Under the pieces are notes generated by a model that worked only from the letters and a program-made list of their open reading frames with translations, was not told the origin of the DNA and made no database searches. 6,037 nt of DNA from contig JAGLTN010000456.1 of assembly GCA_023135255.1 (NCBI GenBank), forward strand, positions 1-6,037, in the 5' to 3' direction. Origin of the DNA: Planctomycetota bacterium. Its GTDB lineage: Bacteria > Planctomycetota > Phycisphaerae > Sedimentisphaerales > Anaerobacaceae. The position numbers were made by a program, and so were the translations under genes. Of this stretch, positions 1 to 4,399 are shown one piece after another. Each line of letters opens with the position of its first letter. The first letter of the stretch is position 1.

Positions 1-44
1 TATTTACCCGCGGATAAAGCGAAAAATTTGGTTGGGATTGGCAT

Positions 45-83
45 AATAAACCTTATTCGGACAATATTTGAATAAGGCTTATT
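45..83 (+). terminator. Candidate plus-strand hairpin terminator for a gene left of the window
   Basis: CCTTATTC (51-58) pairs perfectly with GAATAAGG (70-77) around an 11-nt loop. AATAA (45-49) and TTATT (79-83) extend the stem across an A-C mismatch at 50/78. The 3' side is T-rich (TTATTTTATG) but not a clean T tract. It could end a rightward gene converging on the minus-strand genes. On the minus strand the stem is unbroken (G-U at 50/78) but lacks a T tract. Confidence 0.4.
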
Positions 84-91
84 TTATGCGC

Positions 92-129
92 AAAAAAACG
101 GCTGCGGATCAAATTTAAACCCACAGCCG
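92..129 (-). terminator. Intrinsic terminator of the Q/G/R-rich gene
   Basis: Read on the minus strand, CGGCTGTGG (129-121) pairs with CCGCAGCCG (107-99). This gives a 9-bp stem with one G-U wobble and a 13-nt loop, followed directly by seven T residues (98-92). It lies about 28 nt past the stop at 158. On the plus strand the wobble becomes a C-A mismatch and the following tract is only loosely T-rich, so it should act mainly on the minus strand. Confidence 0.85.
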
Positions 130-157
130 ATATATTTTATGTATCTGCTAATTTATC

Positions 158-1057
158 CTACCATTCCCATTCATTTCCGGGCGGTGTTACTCCCTGTCTT
201 TTTCTACCTCGGCCTTGATGTTTAAATTCAGAACCTTTGAACTGACCATGACCCCATGATTTCTGCTGATAACGTGGTCTACCGACCCCTCTTTGCCCTT
301 GATACATTGGACATTGACCTTGTTGGCGACGGGCAAAACCTCTTGCCATTTGACGCTGCCCGCGGAATTTACCCTGCCTTTGTATATTCCTTGGCCCTTG
401 CCACTGGTTTTGACCTTGCCGTTGTCTACTCATCTGTCCTTGTCTCATTTGCCTTGCACCCATCATAGGTCCGGCAAACCCTTGCCCCTGATAACGTCCA
501 CCCTGGCCTTGCCACTGCGGCCTCTGGTTCCTCATACCTTGTCCCCTGCGGGCAAATTTTCTATTGCTGAACTGACCACTTCCGGCAAATCCGCCTTGGT
601 GTCGACTGCTCTGCCATGACCTCATCTGACCACCCTGGTGATGTTTTTTCCGACTCCATCTATCCTGTCTCGGCATACCGTCGCCTTGCCACTGCTTCAT
701 AGGTCTTTGCATACGAGATTTATTTTGGGGGCGATCGCCTTTAGAAAACCTCCCTGCTTTGCGAGCTCGTTTATCTTTTCCTCGTTTTTCACCGTCCTGG
801 AGTCTCTTTCCAGCATGTGCTTTACGGATTCTGGCTTTAAAATTATCCATTTGTTCGATCAACTTACCGATCTTATCCATATCCTTAGCTTCATAAGCGG
901 CTTTTAGCTCATTTGACCACTGGTTAACACGCTGGGCGTGTTTTGCCGGGCCCGCGATCTGAGCTTTGTCTTGATCATCTGTTGCCTGAGGCTTCGCCAA
1001 GGCTACGCACCCCAATAGTGAGATCAATATCGCGATCAATACTGTTTTCTTAATCAT
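158..1057 (-). CDS. Exported Gln/Gly/Arg-rich low-complexity protein, function unknown
   Basis: I do not recognise a family. The 299-residue product begins with a positively charged, hydrophobic export signal (residues 1-21). It could be cut by signal peptidase I after ALA at 19-21, or lipidated at Cys17, since LLGC at 14-17 resembles a lipobox. Residues about 40-82 are charged and look helical, possibly coiled coil. Residues 101-299 are low complexity: by my count about 39 Gln, 36 Gly and 32 Arg, with only 6 acidic residues, so the protein is very basic. QWQG recurs at 122-125, 181-184 and 218-221, and FARR at 168-171 and 241-244. It ends in aromatic/acidic EWEW. AAAGGG lies 7 nt before the ATG. 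An intrinsic terminator follows the stop by about 28 nt. A role in binding the envelope, nucleic acid or polyanions is possible, but that is inferred from composition alone. Being coding is well supported by signal peptide, RBS and terminator. Confidence 0.8.
   Translation of the reverse strand: MIKKTVLIAILISLLGCVALAKPQATDDQDKAQIAGPAKHAQRVNQWSNELKAAYEAKDMDKIGKLIEQMDNFKARIRKAHAGKRLQDGEKRGKDKRARKAGRFSKGDRPQNKSRMQRPMKQWQGDGMPRQDRWSRKKHHQGGQMRSWQSSRHQGGFAGSGQFSNRKFARRGQGMRNQRPQWQGQGGRYQGQGFAGPMMGARQMRQGQMSRQRQGQNQWQGPRNIQRQGKFRGQRQMARGFARRQQGQCPMYQGQRGVGRPRYQQKSWGHGQFKGSEFKHQGRGRKRQGVTPPGNEWEW
396..694 (-). repeat. Three in-frame copies of an 11-bp sequence encoding QWQG
   Basis: CCTTGCCACTG (CAGTGGCAAGG on the coding strand) occurs at 396-406, 507-517 and 684-694. 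The copies are 111 and 177 nt apart, both multiples of three, and each encodes Gln-Trp-Gln-Gly of the low-complexity protein. Conservation of exact codons suggests origin by internal duplication or slippage, although biased codon choice could also explain it. Confidence 0.6.
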
Positions 1058-1127
1058 AGTTCTACCCTTTCGATAATAAAAATGTTATTTTCATAGAGAT
1101 AGACGCACTTAGAATGGTATTTATTGC

Positions 1128-1155
1128 AATTAGTTGAAAAACAGAAAAACTAATT
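1128..1155. other. A/T-rich inverted repeat between the Nif3-like and Q/G/R-rich genes
   Basis: AATTAGTT (1128-1135) is the exact reverse complement of AACTAATT (1148-1155), with a 12-nt spacer. It lies 12-39 nt past the Nif3-like stop. There is no T tract on either strand, so it is not a standard terminator. It could be a weak attenuator, an mRNA 3'-end stabiliser or a regulator site. In A+T-rich DNA, chance is a real alternative. Confidence 0.25.
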
Positions 1156-1166
1156 CCAGATTACTT

Positions 1167-2084
1167 TCAACCACTTACCCATTTAAAGCTGCAACCACGA
1201 CCAAAGTGAAGAACATCTCTGTCCGGGTAAGCTTTTTTCAGATGAGAATTTAATGCCTGCATACCAGGATCTTCAGCGGTACCATGGTCTATAACTAAAA
1301 GAGGCTGACCCATATCCTGAGCATAAGTTGTCTGTACCCACGTGTTTACCACGTCATTTATCGCTATGAACATATCAGGCTTTAAGTGTCCATATTCCAT
1401 CGGGTCACAGAGACAGCCCGTCCCCACACCAACCGAACTAACAGGATAATCATCATGACCATAAAAAGCGATCCCTGGCTGACCATAAGCTTTGAGTTTA
1501 CCTGCGATGTCTCTGGCAATCTTTATAGCAGGTGTTTTGGGAGTTTTATAAACATTATAAAAAAGTTTAGACCTGACAATATCACTATCTTCAAATCCCA
1601 AAACTTTCCCCAGCGCAAATGGAATTCCAAAGCCTTTGATCTTATCGAGAACATCGTGACAACGGATTATTACAAGACCATTATCTCTTATCCACTTACT
1701 CTTTTCCTCACGCAGCTTTGTGTAATCCGACAAACACCAAATCTTTTTAAGGTGATCCTTTTCCAAATCAAGATCCCAATGGGTATAAAATGTAGGCTCA
1801 TGCACAATAAGCAAGTTGACTCCCTGACTGACAGCTTCTTTGCAGGTATCCCAGTATGGCATCCAGCATGTTCCTATTTTTTTGACAACTGTTTCAGGGT
1901 CACCAATTATGATCTTGTCAACAGAGGGTTCAGGGACTTTTTCTAAAGACCTTAAATACGCGTTAACATCTTTTGCACGTAATTCTTTGTTTGGTTGGCT
2001 ATTTTGAGGACTATTTTGTGCAAAAAGATTATTTGCTAAAACAAATCCCAGTGAGCCTGCTTCAATAAATTCTCGTCTGTTCAT
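1167..2084 (-). CDS. Tat-exported Nif3-like dinuclear metal centre protein
   Basis: The 305-residue protein resembles the Nif3/YbgI (DUF34) family, which forms hexameric rings with a two-metal site and whose biochemical role is poorly defined. Family landmarks are GVNLLIVHEPTFY (88-100, replacing the usual HHP), RCHDVLDK (141-148), GVGTGC (219-224) and VIDHGTAEDPG (264-274). Likely metal ligands are His95, Glu96, Asp147, His267 and Glu271; the H-x3-E spacing of the last pair matches the family. The N-terminus NRREFIEAGSLGF plus a hydrophobic stretch to about residue 22 looks like a twin-arginine signal, implying export in folded, metal-loaded form; most Nif3 proteins are cytosolic. The mature length of about 280 is near the family norm without an inserted domain. 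AAAGGAG (2098-2092) sits 7 nt before the ATG, fixing the start. The gene follows the ASCH gene by 63 nt, so co-transcription is plausible. Confidence 0.82.
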   Translation of the reverse strand: MNRREFIEAGSLGFVLANNLFAQNSPQNSQPNKELRAKDVNAYLRSLEKVPEPSVDKIIIGDPETVVKKIGTCWMPYWDTCKEAVSQGVNLLIVHEPTFYTHWDLDLEKDHLKKIWCLSDYTKLREEKSKWIRDNGLVIIRCHDVLDKIKGFGIPFALGKVLGFEDSDIVRSKLFYNVYKTPKTPAIKIARDIAGKLKAYGQPGIAFYGHDDYPVSSVGVGTGCLCDPMEYGHLKPDMFIAINDVVNTWVQTTYAQDMGQPLLVIDHGTAEDPGMQALNSHLKKAYPDRDVLHFGRGCSFKWVSG

Positions 2085-2147
2085 TATTTGTCTCCTTTGA
2101 ATATTATCAGGTCTATACGCCTGTTTTCATTTGAAAGTTCTTATAAC

Positions 2148-2561
2148 TCAATACTCCAAACCATAATTAAGGTTTTTACTCAATACGACCCATGCTCGCT
2201 GGTCTCTTTTGTTGATATTAACCGGAGATATCTTCTTAACATCTTTAAGCCAGATCAATAGGCCGTAGCGACAATCCGTTTTACTTTGCCAGTAGCTTTG
2301 ATTGCCGCAAATTTGCTTATTATAAAGCTTTTTAATTTTACCAATTTCCAGACTGTCAAGATTTTCATAAATTTTAACCACAGTAACCTTAGCTGTTGCA
2401 CAAATCGGCCCACTGGCTTGTTTAAGATATACAAAATCGCCGACATCAATCTGACCGAAAGGCTGACGTTTTGTCCTTGTCAATCGGGCTTCGATTGTTT
2501 TTTGTCCACCGATAACAGCTTTGAGATATGGAGATTTAAGTATTGCAAGATGTTTGCGCAT
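2148..2561 (-). CDS. ASCH-domain protein
   Basis: The 137-residue protein is a single ASCH domain, a PUA-like beta-barrel fold linked to RNA or modified-nucleoside binding. The family signature GxKxxExR appears as G19, K21, E24 and R26. It is followed by the characteristic PFGQIDVGDFVYLK segment (34-47) and GPICATAKV (51-59), then a C-terminal strand ending in RAWVVL (122-127). E. coli YqfB, an ASCH protein of about 103 residues, hydrolyses N4-acetylcytidine. Here position 24 is Glu, where I recall YqfB using Thr next to the catalytic Lys, so the same activity should not be assumed. The start ATG is 3 nt after the HAD stop, and the only plausible ribosome-binding sequence lies inside the HAD gene, which suggests translational coupling. 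The exact substrate is unknown. Confidence 0.82.
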   Translation of the reverse strand: MRKHLAILKSPYLKAVIGGQKTIEARLTRTKRQPFGQIDVGDFVYLKQASGPICATAKVTVVKIYENLDSLEIGKIKKLYNKQICGNQSYWQSKTDCRYGLLIWLKDVKKISPVNINKRDQRAWVVLSKNLNYGLEY

Positions 2562-2564
2562 TTG

Positions 2565-3170
2565 TCAGAGCTCAACTCCCAGTAAAATCAATTGCTGTTT
2601 TAGTTTCGTAACATTTTCAAATAAAATCGTATTCAGACCCGCTTTTTCCCCGCCTCTAATATATTCAGTCTTGTCATCGATAAACACTGCCTGACCAGGT
2701 TCAATTCCAAGCTTTGTAACAGCATTTAGATATATCTGTTCGGAAGGTTTGGTGAGCTTTTCACAACAGGAAAACAACGTAACATCGAACATGTCGTAGT
2801 TTTGCTTATGAAAAAATTCGTAGCAGGGCATCTCAGTATTAGAAAGAAAACCGGTTTTATATCCTGATGCTTTTAAAATTTTCGCCAAATCGAAAACTTC
2901 TGTTTTGGGGCTGTAAACATCTGCAAAAGCATCTGCCCAAAGAGATTGTGATTTCGGCAACGAAACATTTAATTGGCTGCAAATATTTTGCCAGAATGTT
3001 CTTTCGATAATGATATCTTTCTGGAAATCGTCCTGAAACATGCTGTGAGCCTGTGTATAGTCCTGCTGTGTCACCCCCAGTTCATCAGCGCAATATTTCA
3101 TAAGCCCCGGGGCTGGGTCATCGATTAACACTCCGCCCCAGTCAAAAATAACAGCTCTGATGTCGCTCAC
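2565..3170 (-). CDS. HAD-superfamily hydrolase (subfamily IA-like phosphatase)
   Basis: Starting at GTG 3170, the product is 201 residues, typical for a small HAD phosphatase. All four HAD motifs are visible. Motif I is VIFDWGGVL with nucleophile Asp10; the usual second Asp (DxD) is Gly12, as in the FDxGG-type subgroup. Motif II is Ser110 in GFLSNTE. Motif III is Lys141 in LTKPSEQIY. Motif IV is Asp165-Asp166 in VFIDDKTEYIRGGEKAG. The region 15-95 is the helical cap. It probably dephosphorylates a small cytosolic metabolite; the substrate cannot be read from sequence. An ATG 14 codons upstream (3212) would extend the frame. GTG is preferred because AAAGGAG lies 5 nt before it and the motif I strand starts right after it. 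The gene heads a likely HAD-ASCH pair. Confidence 0.88.
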   Translation of the reverse strand: MSDIRAVIFDWGGVLIDDPAPGLMKYCADELGVTQQDYTQAHSMFQDDFQKDIIIERTFWQNICSQLNVSLPKSQSLWADAFADVYSPKTEVFDLAKILKASGYKTGFLSNTEMPCYEFFHKQNYDMFDVTLFSCCEKLTKPSEQIYLNAVTKLGIEPGQAVFIDDKTEYIRGGEKAGLNTILFENVTKLKQQLILLGVEL

Positions 3171-3175
3171 ATATA

Positions 3176-3182
3176 CTCCTTT
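3176..3182 (-). promoter_or_regulatory. Ribosome binding site that fixes the HAD GTG start
   Basis: AAAGGAG on the minus strand is followed by TATAT (5 nt) and GTG at 3170. The alternative upstream ATG at 3212 has no comparable site in front of it and would place this sequence inside the coding region. Confidence 0.75.
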
Positions 3183-3207
3183 GCTGGAAATCTCTATCAA
3201 ATAATAA

Positions 3208-3219
3208 AACAATATTGTT
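3208..3219. promoter_or_regulatory. 12-bp perfect palindrome in the divergent promoter region
   Basis: AACAATATTGTT reads identically on both strands. It sits at the expected transcription start of the candidate leftward promoter and about 70 nt upstream of the rightward -35. This position suits an operator for a dimeric regulator. No second copy was seen, and chance in A/T-rich DNA is possible. Confidence 0.3.
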
Positions 3220-3248
3220 ATGGTACTTCACTTTATCACTAAAAACAA
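3220..3248 (-). promoter_or_regulatory. Candidate sigma70-like promoter for the HAD gene
   Basis: On the minus strand, TTGTTT (3248-3243) lies 17 nt before TACCAT (3225-3220). The match is only partial: 3 of 6 to the -35 and 4 of 6 to the -10 consensus. Transcription would begin near 3213, leaving a leader of about 40 nt before the GTG. Other A/T-rich hexamers in this region could serve instead. Confidence 0.3.
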
Positions 3249-3288
3249 AAATAAATTAAACAAAACCGGCTTAGACGGGTTATTGCTT

Positions 3289-3317
3289 TTGACGATTCGG
3301 CTGAGAAAACTTATAAT
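3289..3317 (+). promoter_or_regulatory. Near-consensus sigma70 promoter driving rmuC
   Basis: TTGACG (3289-3294) is separated by exactly 17 nt from TATAAT (3312-3317): 5 of 6 and 6 of 6 matches at ideal spacing. Transcription should start near 3324, leaving a leader of about 19 nt that includes AAGGA (3331-3335) before the ATG at 3343. This placement rules out upstream in-frame ATGs as starts for transcripts from this promoter. It may also drive the fucosidase by read-through. Confidence 0.8.
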
Positions 3318-3330
3318 CAAACCAGTTTTT

Positions 3331-3335
3331 AAGGA
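3331..3335 (+). promoter_or_regulatory. Ribosome binding site for rmuC
   Basis: AAGGA lies 7 nt upstream of ATG 3343. It selects this start over the in-frame ATG at 3220, which lies upstream of the promoter and would bury the membrane segment behind 41 extra residues. Confidence 0.7.
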
Positions 3336-3342
3336 TACGAAT

Positions 3343-4374
3343 ATGGAATCAATATTAATTGCGGCAGTTTTAGTTCTCGTTGTTATCGTAGTGGGATTGC
3401 TTTTCTGGCTTATAAACAGCAGTTTTGCCGGTAGAAATGATATTTCTTCCCAGGCAACAGCTATAGGGATGCTCCAGCAACAGCTTGAATCTATAAAATC
3501 TCTGCAGGACACGACCAAAGACACTGTTCAGAAATCATTGCTGACCAATCAAGTCAACCTGACTAAGTCTTTAGAGTCAAGCCAGAAGGTTCTTAATGAG
3601 CTTCATGGCCAGATAGGCAAACTCCAGGGTACTAATCAGCAGATGCTTGAAATGGGAAACGATGTTAAAAGACTTCAACATATCTTCAGCAGTCCGAAAC
3701 TGCGAGGCCAGATGGGCGAAAGCAGCCTGGAGAATCTGCTCGCCAACATCATGCCGACAGATTCGTATGAATTACAGCATGGTTTCAAAAATGGAAAGAT
3801 CGTCGATGCGTTAATAAAGCTCGATAAGCACACTGTCCCGATAGACGCAAAGTTTCCACTGCCTGCATTCGAAAAAATCGCAGAGGCTGAAACCGAAGAA
3901 GAAAAAATCAAGCTTCGCAAAAATTTTCATAACGATGTCATAAAACATATCAACAAAATCGCAGATCAATATATCCTGCCGGCAGAGGGGACTCTCGATT
4001 TTGCAATGATGTATATCCCCGCTGAAAATATTTACTATGAAACAATTATAAAATACCCCGGCGACGCTAAAGATATTGTTGAGATCGCACTGGATAAAAA
4101 AGTTATACCGGTATCGCCGAACCTGCTGTTTACATATCTGTCAACAATAGTAATGGGACTCAATGGCTTGCAGATAGAAAAGCAAGCTGCTCAGATCAGG
4201 CAAAACTTGAAAAAGCTTAATTCATCTTTTGCAGGCTTTATGTCTTCATGGGATGTCCTCGGCAAACACATGCGAAATGCAAGCTCTCAGTATGAAGAAG
4301 GTAACAGGAAGCTGGACAAGTTCGGTTTTGAGCTTGAGCAGATACAAACACAATCCGAAGAAACTGATCAGTAA
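3343..4374 (+). CDS. rmuC: RmuC-family DNA recombination protein, short form
   Basis: The 343-residue product has an N-terminal membrane segment (about 4-24), a long polar coiled-coil region (about 36-110) and an RmuC domain (about 110-320). E. coli RmuC limits recombination at inverted repeats, and the domain resembles a PD-(D/E)xK nuclease fold. Hallmarks seen here are PKLRGQMGE (118-126, Glu126), KIVDALIKL with Asp155, and the signature VPIDAKFPLPAF (165-176) with Asp168 and Lys170. Further conserved stretches include YIPAENIYYE (224-233) and VIPVSPNLLFTYL (254-266). It is shorter than the roughly 475 residues of E. coli RmuC, mostly through a shorter coiled coil and tail. The domain should face the cytoplasm. 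The open frame extends upstream to an ATG at 3220, but the promoter and RBS place the start at 3343. It is divergent from the HAD gene and is followed 25 nt later by the fucosidase. Confidence 0.92.
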   Translation: MESILIAAVLVLVVIVVGLLFWLINSSFAGRNDISSQATAIGMLQQQLESIKSLQDTTKDTVQKSLLTNQVNLTKSLESSQKVLNELHGQIGKLQGTNQQMLEMGNDVKRLQHIFSSPKLRGQMGESSLENLLANIMPTDSYELQHGFKNGKIVDALIKLDKHTVPIDAKFPLPAFEKIAEAETEEEKIKLRKNFHNDVIKHINKIADQYILPAEGTLDFAMMYIPAENIYYETIIKYPGDAKDIVEIALDKKVIPVSPNLLFTYLSTIVMGLNGLQIEKQAAQIRQNLKKLNSSFAGFMSSWDVLGKHMRNASSQYEEGNRKLDKFGFELEQIQTQSEETDQ

Positions 4375-4389
4375 AATTCTGTTTTGATT

Positions 4390-4394
4390 GGAGG
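4390..4394 (+). promoter_or_regulatory. Ribosome binding site for the fucosidase gene
   Basis: GGAGG is followed by CAAAT (5 nt) and ATG 4400. It lies in the 25-nt gap after the rmuC stop and gives the fucosidase independent, probably efficient, translation. It also shows that the real frame starts at 4400 and not at a competing short frame beginning at 4384. Confidence 0.8.
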
Positions 4395-4399
4395 CAAAT

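Noticed and set aside
1..75. Possible 3' end of a rightward gene (stop at 44-46 or 73-75)
   Set aside because: Two plus-strand frames stay open from the edge to these stops, but the pieces are too short to recognise or to choose between, so no gene is called.
396..694. Spaced repeats considered as a CRISPR-like array
   Set aside because: The repeat unit is 11 bp with unequal spacing (111 and 177 nt), and it encodes in-frame QWQG inside a low-complexity protein.
256..907. Plus-strand open frames at 256-468, 293-619 and 638-907
   Set aside because: They are antisense to the Q/G/R-rich gene, whose biased codons avoid stops on the opposite strand. They lack ribosome binding sites and recognisable domains.
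1386..1946. 186-codon plus-strand frame
   Set aside because: It is antisense to the well-supported Nif3-like gene, and its translation shows no family features.
2108..2127. Small hairpin CAGG...CCTG followed by TTTT between the Nif3-like and ASCH genes
   Set aside because: The stem is only 4-5 bp and the T run is on the plus strand, where no gene ends, so a terminator role is not supported.
2255..2585. Minus-strand frame 2255-2449 and plus-strand frame 2286-2585
   Set aside because: Both overlap the ASCH gene in other frames and have no motifs of their own.
3228..3920. Minus-strand frames at 3228-3524 and 3675-3920
   Set aside because: They are antisense to rmuC; the first also covers the rmuC promoter. 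Neither has coding features.
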